64,000 nt of DNA from Hoeflea ulvae. Lineage in GTDB: Bacteria; Pseudomonadota; Alphaproteobacteria; Rhizobiales; Rhizobiaceae. The position numbers and the translations under genes were made by a program. The DNA is taken from positions 4,471,501 through 4,535,500 of the forward strand of contig NZ_JAOVZQ010000001.1 of the NCBI RefSeq assembly GCF_026619435.1, read 5' to 3'. The notes under the pieces were generated by a model. The model worked only from the letters and a program-made list of their open reading frames with translations, was not told the origin of the DNA and did no database searches. This document shows, piece by piece, positions 53,681 to 62,806 of this stretch. Position 1 is the first letter of the stretch; every line of letters begins with the position of its first letter.

Positions 53681-55051
53681 ATGCCTGACTTCGTCACACT
53701 GGACACGGGGAGCGGCGCCGATTCTCCTCTCATCAACCGCCTGGCGGCGGAATGGGAGCGGGCGTTCCAGCTTCTGCAGATTGCGGTCAGCCACCGCAAG
53801 GACAAGCCGGTCAGCCCCGACATGATGAACGCGCTGGCCCAGTCTTCGATACAGGTCGACACGCTGCGAAAATCCGGCGGATGGAAGCCGGTCGAGAATC
53901 TGACCGGGTTTCGCGCCGGCGGCAACCAGCTGCTGTTCGACCTGGTCGCCCTGGCAATCCTGCCCACCGTGCGGCCGTCCGCGGTCTTCGGCCTGATGAA
54001 TTTGCAGCACCCCGCATCGACCGACCCCGCCCCCACTGCGGCCGCCATCTATGACATCCTGGCTCTGGACGGTCGCGATGACGCGGATTTCGCCCGGGCG
54101 CTGGCCGACATCGATGAGCTCGCCACGCGCGGCATCATGCGGTGCGACGGCGTCGGGCCGCTGAGAAGCTTTCATCCCGGCGCCCTGCTGACCACGCTGC
54201 TGTCTGGCACCGACCAACCGGTTTCCACGCCGGGAGGCGTCGTCCGCATGCCGGAGGGCAAGCCGCTTGAGACAGTGATCCTGCCCAAACAGAACATTCC
54301 GCGATTGCTGGAGGTTCTCGACATTGCGCGCTTCAAGGATCACGCGCGCAAGAATGGCGAGCATCTGGGCGGCCCGCTGGTTCTGCTCGCCGGTGGTCCC
54401 GGCACCGGCAAATCCTACGCGGCAAGCGCGCTTGCCCGCGAACTCAAGCGTCCGCTCTACCGCGTCGATTTCGGCATGGTGATGAGCAAATGGGTGGGCG
54501 AGACCGAGCGCAATCTCAACAGGATATTCGATTCGCTGAGCGGTCTGGGCGCGGCACTTCTGATCGACGAGGCCGACGCCCTGCTGGGCAAGCGCGTCAT
54601 GGTCAAGGAAGGCCGCGACCAGTATGCCAATGCCACTGTCGGGCATTTGCTGGCCCGGTTTGAACGTCACGATGGCGCGGTCTTTCTCACCACCAATCTG
54701 ATGGAGAACATCGACGACGCCTATTTCCGGCGGTTCGATTTCGTCATCGGTTTCCCCCGTCCCTCGGAAAGCGCCCGCAGAAAGATCTGGAACAACCATC
54801 TGCCCGGCGAATGCACCGGCGATGATCGCTTCGCCCTGATCCAGATGGCGGGAACGGTCTCCCTCACCGGCGGCGAGATCGCCAATGCCGCGGCCATGGC
54901 GCGGGCCTTCGCCCATGCCGGAAACACCCATGTGTCCGCCGCCCATCTCGCCCATGCGGTGTGGCGCGAGGTGACCAAGACGCCTCGCACGGTGGCCCGG
55001 CGCGATCTGGCAGCTCTTGCCGACTTCCTGAAAGCGGAGGAAGACTTGTGA
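53681..55051 (+). CDS. AAA+ ATPase (Afp15/Pvc15-like)
   Basis: 456 residues. An N-terminal helical domain of about 230 residues precedes an AAA+ module: Walker A GGPGTGKS at 238-245, pore-loop-like MVMSKWVGETERNLN, Walker B LLIDEADALLG at 293-303, sensor 1 FLTTNLMENID and arginine finger region YFRRFDFVIGFPRP. Such ATPases are a mark of eCIS/tCIS clusters and may help particle assembly or effector loading. GGGGAGG 7 bases before ATG 53681 favours it over the overlapping GTG at 53675. Confidence 0.92.
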   Translation: MPDFVTLDTGSGADSPLINRLAAEWERAFQLLQIAVSHRKDKPVSPDMMNALAQSSIQVDTLRKSGGWKPVENLTGFRAGGNQLLFDLVALAILPTVRPSAVFGLMNLQHPASTDPAPTAAAIYDILALDGRDDADFARALADIDELATRGIMRCDGVGPLRSFHPGALLTTLLSGTDQPVSTPGGVVRMPEGKPLETVILPKQNIPRLLEVLDIARFKDHARKNGEHLGGPLVLLAGGPGTGKSYAASALARELKRPLYRVDFGMVMSKWVGETERNLNRIFDSLSGLGAALLIDEADALLGKRVMVKEGRDQYANATVGHLLARFERHDGAVFLTTNLMENIDDAYFRRFDFVIGFPRPSESARRKIWNNHLPGECTGDDRFALIQMAGTVSLTGGEIANAAAMARAFAHAGNTHVSAAHLAHAVWREVTKTPRTVARRDLAALADFLKAEEDL

Positions 55052-55335
55052 AACCCCTGTCTCCCAGCCGCAATGGACTGAGCATCGGCTCGATTTCGAT
55101 TGATGCCGGTCGCCTGAGCGCCGACGAAGCGCGTGCTTTCGGCGAGCGGCTGCGCATGGCGGTGGCCGGACTTGATGTGCCGAGCCTGACCAGACCCGTG
55201 CATATCGATGCCCTGTCGGTCCGGCTCCCCCAGTCCAAACGGCTGGCCACGCCCTCGATCAGGGCCGACGCGGTCCGCCACGCCCTCAATGACGCCATCC
55301 GGAACCATCTCGCCACCAAGGGAAGACTGTCATGA
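55048..55335 (+). CDS. Small conserved injection-system protein with SIGSISID motif
   Basis: 95 residues from a GTG start that overlaps the ATPase stop (GTGA), with GGAGGAAG upstream. The sequence NGLSIGSISIDAGRLSADEARAFGERLRMAVAGLD, then HIDALSVRLP and a helical end, has the form beta strand - helix - beta strand. The first part mirrors the SIGRITIN end of the protein at 51732. Function unknown; its place between the ATPase and the baseplate genes suggests an assembly or hub-adaptor role. Confidence 0.65.
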   Translation: MKPLSPSRNGLSIGSISIDAGRLSADEARAFGERLRMAVAGLDVPSLTRPVHIDALSVRLPQSKRLATPSIRADAVRHALNDAIRNHLATKGRLS

Positions 55336-55985
55336 GCGCTCCCAGCCGCGGCGTCCTGATCGAATACACTGCCGCGTCCGACGCGATCATCCTGCCGTTT
55401 CAGTACAATATGGAAACGATGACCCGGACCCGCGGGGCCGCGTTGAAGGTAGCGGGAAGCGCAAGCGTTGGCGGCAGTTTCGCATTCTCGACGCCGATGG
55501 AAACACCGCGCGTCATGCAGAGCGCAGAGCTGGAAGACGAGACCCTGTCGATGGAGCTGATCTTCAGCGCCGGCGATTACATGGACCGGGATGGCTGGGA
55601 GCTCGGCACCGCCGGGATCGCGCCGGTGCTCGACGCGCTGCGATCGCTGGTCGAGCCGCGGTCGCAAAGGCCGGGCAGCATGCGGATCATGGGGGAACTG
55701 GGGCTGCTCGGCGACCGCGCATTCCAGCGCGATGTCTCGCCTTCGGTCGTCCTGTTCGTGGCCGGCGCCTATGTGCTGCCGATGGCGATGAAGAGCGTCA
55801 GTTACACCATCGAGGAATTCTATCCCAACCTGGCGCCAACCCTGGCCCGCGCCCAGATCGCCATGCAGATCATCGAGGCGAACAATCCATTCATCTTCGC
55901 CGAACGGCTCCGCCAGCAACGCAGCGCGCTGCGGCTGAAGGAACGGCCGGAATCCATCATCCCCGACCTGAAGGACATCTTCTGA
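55332..55985 (+). CDS. CIS_tube-domain baseplate hub/tube-initiator protein (Afp7 N-part-like)
   Basis: 217 residues. VLIEYTAASDAIILPFQYNMETMTRTRG is the typical opening of the CIS tube N-terminal domain, followed by DETLSMELIFSAGDY, IAPVLDALRSLVEP and AYVLPMAMKSVSYTIEEFYPNLAPTLARAQIAMQI. This forms the first ring on the hub on which the tube grows. In Afp7 and its kin the same domain is fused to a LysM domain; here the LysM part is the next gene. Start overlaps the previous stop by four bases. Confidence 0.8.
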   Translation: MSAPSRGVLIEYTAASDAIILPFQYNMETMTRTRGAALKVAGSASVGGSFAFSTPMETPRVMQSAELEDETLSMELIFSAGDYMDRDGWELGTAGIAPVLDALRSLVEPRSQRPGSMRIMGELGLLGDRAFQRDVSPSVVLFVAGAYVLPMAMKSVSYTIEEFYPNLAPTLARAQIAMQIIEANNPFIFAERLRQQRSALRLKERPESIIPDLKDIF

Positions 55986-55992
55986 GGACGCC

Positions 55993-56340
55993 ATGGCAGA
56001 GAGACCGGAAAATCGCTACTCAACAACCGCGCCATTTGTTCCGCAGATCGGCGACCCCAACCCGTTTCGGGGATTGAAACCACGCTTGGTGCGGACCTTG
56101 CCCGGCTATGTCGAGCACACGCTCGCGCCCAGCGACCGCCTCGATACGCTCGCACTTTCCTATTTCGGCGACCCGCGCCTGTGGTGGGCCATTGCGCAGG
56201 CGAATCCGGCCGTCTTCTTCCCGGCCGACCTGGTCTATCGCGCCAACAGCGAGGAGGTTCCCGTCGCAGCATTCGGGACCATGCCCGCCAAGGCCGGCAC
56301 CAAGATCCTGATCCCCCGCAAGCCGGAGACATCGACATGA
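55993..56340 (+). CDS. LysM/gp53-like baseplate protein
   Basis: 115 residues: a short N-terminal segment and a LysM-like module (YVEHTLAPSDRLDTLALSYFGDPRLWWAIAQANP, through GTKILIPRKP). In T4 gp53, Afp7 and similar proteins, this domain staples the baseplate hub to the wedge rather than binding peptidoglycan. Coupled to the hub gene downstream by ATGA. Confidence 0.8.
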   Translation: MAERPENRYSTTAPFVPQIGDPNPFRGLKPRLVRTLPGYVEHTLAPSDRLDTLALSYFGDPRLWWAIAQANPAVFFPADLVYRANSEEVPVAAFGTMPAKAGTKILIPRKPETST

Positions 56341-57464
56341 TCCCGAAGCTGCCGTCGATCTTTCCCGAAGGTGCCTCCGGCCCGGCTTCGCCGAAGATCT
56401 TTCTCGGCTCGTCCCCGGTTGAGGCCTCCGATGTCTACGGCTCGCTGTCGACCATCAAGGTCAACACATCACGCAAGGGACCAGCGCTCGCGACGATCGA
56501 ACTGACATGTTTCCGGGATGAGGCCGGACGCTGGCCGATCATCGACAATGGCTATTTCCGACGCTGGAAGGCCATCCGGCTGGAAGTCGATTTCGAGGCC
56601 TTCAGCCAGCACTTGCTGACCGGCTACATCCTGAAAATGACGCCGGAATTTCCCGAGGATCGCGCCGAAGCCAAGCTGACCGTCGAAATCCAGGATGAGA
56701 CGGCCCTTCTCGACAGGCAGCAGAAGGAGCGCATCTGGCCAAGCGACGGCTCCGGGCAAAGTGTCAGCGACGATTTCGTCGTCCGCGCCGTTGCCAACGA
56801 CTACGTGCAGCCGCTGAGCCTGTCGCCCTACTCCGCCGAAGGCCAGATTTCCCGGACGCTCAATCAGTCCAAGACCGATTATGCCTTTCTTCTCGAGCGC
56901 GCCGACGCCAGCGCGTATGAATTCCGGATCGTCGACAGCGAGATCTATTTCGGCCCGCCCCGGCTGAGCAGCTCGGCACAACCGGCACTGCTGGTATATG
57001 CCGGTGGTGATACCAACACGACCGGTTTCAAGGTGGAAGACAGCGCCGACGCACCCGAGGCCGCAAACGCGGCGGCCACCGACGCGGCATCTGGCGCCGT
57101 CAACGACAACCGGATCACGCCGGACCTGCCGATTCTGGGTGATGTCGCGGTGGAAACCGGCGATGGCGTAGCGCCCTATGAGCTGCGGGTCGCCCCCCAA
57201 GGCGATCTGTCCGAATCCGCGCTGCGGGCGCTGGCACAAGGCCAGATCAACGAGGCCAGTCTGTCGATCCGGGCCGAATGCGAGATCGACGGCACGCTCT
57301 ATGGGCATGTCCTGCTGCCGGGCCAGCTGGTCGAGGTCGACGGTGTCGGCGACCGTTACGGCGGCGCCTGGTATGTCGACACGGTCGAGCATGAGCTCGA
57401 TGCACTGGGCTACAGGCAAAAGGCCGTTCTGCTTCGCAACGGCGTCGGAAGGGAGGTTGTCTGA
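56337..57464 (+). CDS. gpD-like baseplate hub protein (T4 gp27/VgrG N-part)
   Basis: 375 residues. KIFLGSSPVEASDVYGSLSTIKVNTSRKGPALATIELTCF, LLTGYILKMTPEFPE, VRAVANDYV, and the late SIRAECEIDGTLYGHVLLPGQLVEVDGVGDRYGGAWYVDTVEH are the late-control protein D / gp27 pattern. It would form the trimeric hub carrying the spike. An Ala-rich stretch with charged residues (~240-270) is an insertion. The following gene, the spike, is separate, while in Afp8 the two are fused. Confidence 0.82.
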   Translation: MIPKLPSIFPEGASGPASPKIFLGSSPVEASDVYGSLSTIKVNTSRKGPALATIELTCFRDEAGRWPIIDNGYFRRWKAIRLEVDFEAFSQHLLTGYILKMTPEFPEDRAEAKLTVEIQDETALLDRQQKERIWPSDGSGQSVSDDFVVRAVANDYVQPLSLSPYSAEGQISRTLNQSKTDYAFLLERADASAYEFRIVDSEIYFGPPRLSSSAQPALLVYAGGDTNTTGFKVEDSADAPEAANAAATDAASGAVNDNRITPDLPILGDVAVETGDGVAPYELRVAPQGDLSESALRALAQGQINEASLSIRAECEIDGTLYGHVLLPGQLVEVDGVGDRYGGAWYVDTVEHELDALGYRQKAVLLRNGVGREVV

Positions 57465-58282
57465 TGGCTGACATCGACATGTCCTCGATCAACGACGTAC
57501 TGTCGGAGCTGCAGACCAAGAAATATGGCCGCTACAAGGGCGTCGTGACCGACAACATCGATCCCGACAGACGCGGACGTGTGAAGGTTCAGGTCGAGGC
57601 CGTGTTCGGTGCCACCGAAACCGACTGGATCGAAGGCATCTTCCCCCTGGGCGGCAATAGCGACGAGAGCTTTGTGTTCGTTCCGGCCATCGGGTCGATC
57701 GTGACGGTGGAATTCATCGGCGGCGACATTTCGGCCCCGGTCTGGACAGGGACCTATTACGCCCCGGACGTCACCCACACCGAAGCGCTCGATGAGGCGG
57801 GTGATGTGCTGTCGCTGATCCGGACTCGCTCCGGCCTGGAGATACGAATCCGCGACGATGGCGAAAAACACTCGCTGAAAATCCTCACCGCAGAAGGCGC
57901 CGAGATCGGCGTGGACGAGGACGGCAACCTGAAAATGACCGACAAGAACGGCGCCGGTGTCGAGATTGCCGCCGATGACAAGAGCGTCAAGCTCCAGGGC
58001 CACGGCCAGGGCAGCCTCACCATCGATGACAGCACCGTCACGGCGACCGATGGCAGCGCGTCGATCGAGATCAGCAACGGCAACATCACGATGGATGCCA
58101 CCTCCATCAAGCTCAATGGCGACCAGGTCGACCTGGGCCGCGGCGCCTCCTCGCCCATCCTCAATGCAACGGCCTTCATGCAGCTTTACGCGGCGCATGT
58201 TCACACGCCGGCGCCACCCGGACCGCCGACCCCGCCGATTGTCCTGCAGGCCGTCAAACTGCTCAAGGTGAAGGGAGCATGA
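57464..58282 (+). CDS. gpV-like spike protein (Phage_base_V, Afp8 C-part)
   Basis: 272 residues. The N-terminal OB-fold (YKGVVTDNIDPDRRGRVKVQVEAVFG, WIEGIFPLGG, FVFVPAIGSIVTVEFIGGD, PVWTGTYYAPD) is the gpV/gp5 signature. A run of triple-beta-helix repeats (SLKILTAEGAEIGVDEDGN.. SLTIDDSTVTATDGSASIEISNGNITMDATSIKLNG) makes the needle, and the end HVHTPAPPGPPTPP resembles the iron-binding HxH tip of phage spikes. This may make a separate PAAR tip unnecessary. Confidence 0.88.
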   Translation: MADIDMSSINDVLSELQTKKYGRYKGVVTDNIDPDRRGRVKVQVEAVFGATETDWIEGIFPLGGNSDESFVFVPAIGSIVTVEFIGGDISAPVWTGTYYAPDVTHTEALDEAGDVLSLIRTRSGLEIRIRDDGEKHSLKILTAEGAEIGVDEDGNLKMTDKNGAGVEIAADDKSVKLQGHGQGSLTIDDSTVTATDGSASIEISNGNITMDATSIKLNGDQVDLGRGASSPILNATAFMQLYAAHVHTPAPPGPPTPPIVLQAVKLLKVKGA

Positions 58283-58283
58283 G

Positions 58284-58727
58284 ATGAGTCTGCCTGATCC
58301 CATCAATGCACCCGGCGCCTATCTCGGCTTCCCCCTGCGCATCAGCGGCGATGGGGCACGCCAGTCCGGGCGCAAGCTCCATCTCAAGGAACTGGTGATC
58401 CAGTCCTTGCTCACGGCTGCCGGCGAACGCGTGTTCGTGCCGAATTTCGGCATCGGCATCCAGAGATTTGTCTTCGCCCCGATGACCGAAAACCTGTGGG
58501 AGCGCATTGAAAACAGGCTGATCGGCGATCTGTCCGAAATCCTGCGCGGCGATGCCGACACCAACAGCATCAGCGTTTCGGCCCGGCCCGATGCCGGGCA
58601 ATCGGAAATCCTGCGCGTCGTGGTCCGCTACAGGCTGATTGCCATCGATCGCGAAGACAGTGTCGAACTGGCCATCAGCGGCGATGACATGATGAGCGCC
58701 GAAACCACCCAGAAGGAGCTTCGCTGA
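58284..58727 (+). CDS. gp25-like baseplate wedge protein (Afp9-like)
   Basis: 147 residues. GAYLGFPLRISGDGARQSG, HLKELVIQSLLTAAGERVFVPNFGIGIQRFVFAPMTENLWERIENRLIGDL and VVVRYRLIA give the GPW/gp25 family pattern, with the start of the sheath-like 'EFG' motif as PNFGIG. It nucleates sheath assembly on the baseplate. The start overlaps nothing but lies one base after the spike stop; the end overlaps the next gene by one base (TGATG). Confidence 0.9.
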   Translation: MSLPDPINAPGAYLGFPLRISGDGARQSGRKLHLKELVIQSLLTAAGERVFVPNFGIGIQRFVFAPMTENLWERIENRLIGDLSEILRGDADTNSISVSARPDAGQSEILRVVVRYRLIAIDREDSVELAISGDDMMSAETTQKELR

Positions 58728-59953
58728 TGGCCGAGCGCCCGCAACCCGAACTGGTCTGGGATGATGGCTGCCCCGATTGCGGCACCCGAAACACGGCTCT
58801 GCCTTCCGGCAGGGTTCCGGTTCTGGATGATTTCGACTGGTCGGTGCGCGATTTCGAGGGTTTTCGGCGCGTCATGCTCGAAGAGCTCGCAGCCGCTGAT
58901 CCCGCCCGGGAGAAATGGACCCAGGGCGATCACGAAATCGTTCTGGTGGAAGTGCTGGCCGCAGCCCTCGACCGGTCCAGTCACGCACTCGACGACATCT
59001 TTTACGAACGTTTCCTCGAAACCGCGCGGCGCCCGGCCTCCGTCGTCCGCCTGCTTGAAGCCATTGACGGACGTGATGCGGCCGAATGGGCAATCGAATC
59101 CGTCATCAGCGTCAAGGAGGCGGAGGAATACGGCTTTGCCTCCACCGGCGGCGGCGACCGGAGGCAGGCCTTGCTCAACGCACTCGCGGCACGCCCGGAC
59201 TTCATTCCGCTTGCCAAAGCCGCAGGTTCCTCGGCCCTGACCACCAATATCGCCCTGATCACCCAGGAAGACGTTGACCGGGCCCTGCTGGAATGCCCTG
59301 CCGTCGTGCAGTCGAGCACCCTGTTTTCGCTGGAAAAGGGCCTGCAGATCTATGGCGCGCGCATCCTGCTCAAAGGTTCCGGAGACCTGCTGCTGCACGA
59401 TCTGGCGGGCGGCCTGCAGGAAGACGATTTTACCGATTTCAGGGACTGGTACGACCGGCGGGAGAATCTGACGATTCCGCCTGCAACCGACGATCCTGAC
59501 AGCGGCAAGGTCGACGAAGACACCCTGAGGAACATGACGATCCGCACGGCCATCAAGCGGGTTCTAGAACCGCTACTGCCGGTAGGCTCGCGTTTCATGC
59601 TGACCGATGGCAAGCGGGTCGGCCTGTATCTGCGACTGTGCGTCAAGGTCGCGTCCAACCGCTACAAGTCGGAAATGCAGGCGGCTGTCCGCGCCGCGCT
59701 GCGTGCCTTCTTTGACGCCTCGTCCTGGCCCTTCGGCCTGCCGATCCGCGAAAGCGACGTGATCGAGGCGATTGCCGGGGTTGATGGCGTCGAGGGCATC
59801 ATCATCAGCCGGATCAACATCGTCGGGCGTCCGCAGCTTTCGACCCGCATTGTCGAACCCTTGCCGGATGAAGCCATTGTCTTCGATTTTGAAAGCCCGT
59901 CGCCGACCGACGGGTACCTCGTTCTCGAAATCAAGGGAGGACGGCCAGGATGA
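58727..59953 (+). CDS. Baseplate J-like wedge protein (Afp11-like) with N-terminal CxxC
   Basis: 408 residues. An N-terminal CPDCGT followed by WSVRDFEGFRRVMLEELAAADPA and GDHEIVLVEVLAAALDRSSHALDDIFYERFLETA (helical wedge start) leads to a C-terminal domain like baseplate J (SRFMLTDGKRVGLYLRLCVKV, VIEAIAGVDGVEGIIISRINI). It probably forms one arm of the wedge with the next protein, as gp6/gp7 or Afp11/Afp12 do. The CxxC may bind zinc or form part of a disulfide. Coupled on both sides. Confidence 0.78.
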   Translation: MAERPQPELVWDDGCPDCGTRNTALPSGRVPVLDDFDWSVRDFEGFRRVMLEELAAADPAREKWTQGDHEIVLVEVLAAALDRSSHALDDIFYERFLETARRPASVVRLLEAIDGRDAAEWAIESVISVKEAEEYGFASTGGGDRRQALLNALAARPDFIPLAKAAGSSALTTNIALITQEDVDRALLECPAVVQSSTLFSLEKGLQIYGARILLKGSGDLLLHDLAGGLQEDDFTDFRDWYDRRENLTIPPATDDPDSGKVDEDTLRNMTIRTAIKRVLEPLLPVGSRFMLTDGKRVGLYLRLCVKVASNRYKSEMQAAVRAALRAFFDASSWPFGLPIRESDVIEAIAGVDGVEGIIISRINIVGRPQLSTRIVEPLPDEAIVFDFESPSPTDGYLVLEIKGGRPG

Positions 59954-62805
59954 CCATGGCAAGGGATCTCACCCGCTGGAACCGGTCGGGCCTGTCCCGG
60001 TTCGACTATGTCAATGGCGGCGCGGCGGAGTGGCTGGAAGCGCTCAGGGTGCATTTCCTGCAATTGTCGGCCGGAAAGAACAATGGCAGCGTCCTGCCCG
60101 CCGCGCTGCCAAGCGATTCCGGCGAGTTTTCCGCCATGCTGGCGGGCGACAGCGCGCTCTCCATGGACGAACTATCAGCCCTTGGCGCCACCTGGCAATT
60201 TCTCGAAGCCCGCGAAACGGATCCGAAATTCAGGGGCTCGAACCGGGCGCGCAGTTTTGAAGAGGGGGTTCTTGCCCGCTACTACAACAATTCGCCTGAC
60301 CAGGCGCAGCATATATCCCGCGCATTCGCGCGCGCGGTCTATCTGCTGTCGCGCTCGCTCGATGCCTATGCGCAGGAAGGCTTCATAACCACGGTCACCC
60401 AGCCGGAAAACATGCGCCGGCTGCTGGCGATGACCGGCTTCCGGGCCACTCCGCCCTCATCCGCTCAGATGCCTGTCGCGCTGATCCTGAAAGCGGATTC
60501 CGCAGACGAGAGTTTCGAGGCCGGCCTGCAGATCGAACCGAGGGTGCCAGGCGAAAAGGCGCCGCTGACATTTGAAAGTCTCGATCCGGTTGACGCGACG
60601 CCGGTTCTGAACAAATTCGACGCGGCCGGTAAATTCGAGCCCAGCGTGGCCTGGTCCGGCAACAGGACATCCGAAACCCTGGTCCGCTTCACCACCCTTT
60701 CTGCAGTCGAGGGCGTTGCCCGGCGCTCGATCGGCCTTTTGCTTCGCAGCAATGGCGCGCCCTTGCCCTTGCGCGTTGTCGAGATAGACGGCCGGCAGAT
60801 CTCTGCGAACAGAATTCCCGCGGCAGCAAGTCCGGCCCAATCCGAAAGCCTGCTGCTGGCGCCATCCGTGTCGGCCGTGCCCCGGAAGACAGGACCGGGC
60901 TGGTATCCCTTGAACAGGGATCACGGATTGCGCATCGGCATGGCGGTGGCACCTTCTGCCTCGGCCACGAGCGGATACAGGATCTCCGCCGTTGCGGGCA
61001 GCGATGTCTATCTGACCGATCGCGACGGCGCGCCTGCCACCGCATCCATCTCGCAACTGTTCGAGGCCGTGCCCGAATCGGTGTTGGCGAATGCGAGCCG
61101 AAACGCGGCTGCCGTCCCGCCGGTGCCGACACTCCCCTTTCTGCTCAACACCTCGCCCGCGGATCTGAACGCGCTGACGGTCAGTCCGAGCGCCGGCCCC
61201 TTGCCGGTCAGCGACAGCATTCGCAACAGCCCGGAGAAACAGCTCTTCATCGACAATGTGGATGTGAAAGTGCTGGAACCGGGAGCGTGGCTGGTTGGCG
61301 AACTCGAGGATGGCGGGCTTGCAGCCTTTCTCATCATAGCCAGCGGCCAAGCCGATGACAGCACCTGGGTCGAGCTGGAGGCAGCCGACGGCCAGGACAC
61401 CATCCACGCGATCAGAACCATCACTGCCGGCTTCAACGCCTCGCCTGTGATCGCCCGTGAGAAGCGCTCCAACAGCCCGCTGGTCCAGGCTGGCGGCATG
61501 ATCAGGACCGGGCTTGCCCCGGACGCGATTGCGGAAACCATTCTGGGCCGCAGGCGAAATTTTCTCGTCGTTCCCGACGCGCCGGCCGGCGGTGCCGCCT
61601 ATGCCATCTCCGGACGGCTGCAAAGGCAGGGCCAGTTTCTCCGCATCAACATCGACACCGGCGCCGCGCTGCAGGACTTGCGCAACAGTGCCCTCACAGC
61701 GGGCAACGTCAGCATCCATGGCAATGTCGTCACCTTCGGGCACGGCAAGACCATGCCGCCGACACCGCTGGGGTCCGGCTCCGGCACGGTCGAGGGGCAG
61801 TCCTTCAGTTTTGCCGGCGGGCCGCTGGCAACACGTCTCTCCGCCTTTGACGAAGGCGGCGTCGCCCCCGATCTGACGGTGCATGTCGGCCAGCGGGAAT
61901 ACCGACGGATTTCCTCGCTGGACAAGCTCACGGGAGAGGATGAGGCCGTCTATGACATCCAGGTTGATGTCGACGGGCGAAACCGGTTCATCTTTCCGCG
62001 CCGATTGCCCACTGGAACCGACAATGTGGTGATCTCCCGGCTGCGCATCGGTGCCGGCGAAATCGGCAACAGGGTTCCCGAATATGCCGTCACCAAGCTG
62101 TCGAAGTCGAAGGGGAGCATTGCTTCCGTGGTGCAGCCGCTGGCGCCGCAGCTTGGCCGCGACCTTCAATCGATCGAGACCCTGAAAAAGGACAATGGCA
62201 GGGCCATTCGCAATGTCTCCCGGGCCATCACCGACGAGGATTTCGCCATACTGGCGGAACGCCACGCAGGGGTGTGGCAAGCCAGTGCGCGCTCGACCAT
62301 TGACGGCTTCGGCGGTGGACGCATCGTGGTTGCGGTCACCATCGTGCCGGCCGGCGGCGGTTCCATCGATAGCCTCACCGCGCCTCTTGCTGCCAGTTTG
62401 CAAGCCGCGGCCATCCCGTCGGTTTCGGTGCAGATATCGCGTTTCGTGCCGGTTCGGCTCACATGCAGCCTGACCTGCGTTTTGAAAAGCGGCTACACGG
62501 CCAGCGACGACATGGTGTCCGAAATCAAGGCCATCGTCCTGGCCCGCTATGGCCTGCAATATCGAACCATCGGCGACACGCTGTTCGTTTCGGGCATCGT
62601 CAGCGCCGTCGAGGCGCACCAGGCGATTGATTATCTGGATATGGAAACGGACCTCAAACCGGAGGCGAACGGAACCCTGCCTGCGGTGAAGGTGGTGCGC
62701 AATTCGGACGACAGCCTGCAATCCGTGATCGCCGGCAAGACCGAAAGCATCTTCATCGAAAGCGATGACCTGACCGTCGTCCTCACACCATCAACGGAGC
62801 GGTGA
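59950..62805 (+). CDS. Large baseplate J-like wedge protein (Afp12-like)
   Basis: 951 residues. The N-terminus (LSRFDYVNGGAAEWLEALRVHFLQL) and helical region (DSLSRSLDAYAQEGFITT-like) match the start of large wedge proteins; the middle is beta-rich and repetitive; the C-terminal ~250 residues have the J pattern (AITDEDFAILAERHAGVWQASARSTIDGFGGGRIVVAVTIVPAGGG, LAASLQAAAIPSVSVQISRF). Overlaps the previous stop by ATGA. It is the largest baseplate part and likely sets the wedge ring. Confidence 0.82.
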   Translation: MTMARDLTRWNRSGLSRFDYVNGGAAEWLEALRVHFLQLSAGKNNGSVLPAALPSDSGEFSAMLAGDSALSMDELSALGATWQFLEARETDPKFRGSNRARSFEEGVLARYYNNSPDQAQHISRAFARAVYLLSRSLDAYAQEGFITTVTQPENMRRLLAMTGFRATPPSSAQMPVALILKADSADESFEAGLQIEPRVPGEKAPLTFESLDPVDATPVLNKFDAAGKFEPSVAWSGNRTSETLVRFTTLSAVEGVARRSIGLLLRSNGAPLPLRVVEIDGRQISANRIPAAASPAQSESLLLAPSVSAVPRKTGPGWYPLNRDHGLRIGMAVAPSASATSGYRISAVAGSDVYLTDRDGAPATASISQLFEAVPESVLANASRNAAAVPPVPTLPFLLNTSPADLNALTVSPSAGPLPVSDSIRNSPEKQLFIDNVDVKVLEPGAWLVGELEDGGLAAFLIIASGQADDSTWVELEAADGQDTIHAIRTITAGFNASPVIAREKRSNSPLVQAGGMIRTGLAPDAIAETILGRRRNFLVVPDAPAGGAAYAISGRLQRQGQFLRINIDTGAALQDLRNSALTAGNVSIHGNVVTFGHGKTMPPTPLGSGSGTVEGQSFSFAGGPLATRLSAFDEGGVAPDLTVHVGQREYRRISSLDKLTGEDEAVYDIQVDVDGRNRFIFPRRLPTGTDNVVISRLRIGAGEIGNRVPEYAVTKLSKSKGSIASVVQPLAPQLGRDLQSIETLKKDNGRAIRNVSRAITDEDFAILAERHAGVWQASARSTIDGFGGGRIVVAVTIVPAGGGSIDSLTAPLAASLQAAAIPSVSVQISRFVPVRLTCSLTCVLKSGYTASDDMVSEIKAIVLARYGLQYRTIGDTLFVSGIVSAVEAHQAIDYLDMETDLKPEANGTLPAVKVVRNSDDSLQSVIAGKTESIFIESDDLTVVLTPSTER

Positions 62806-62806
62806 A

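Noticed and set aside
60457..62721. 754-codon open frame on the - strand
   Set aside because: Antisense to the large J-like baseplate gene with its own conserved motifs; composition is His/Arg/Gly-rich, as in GC shadow frames.
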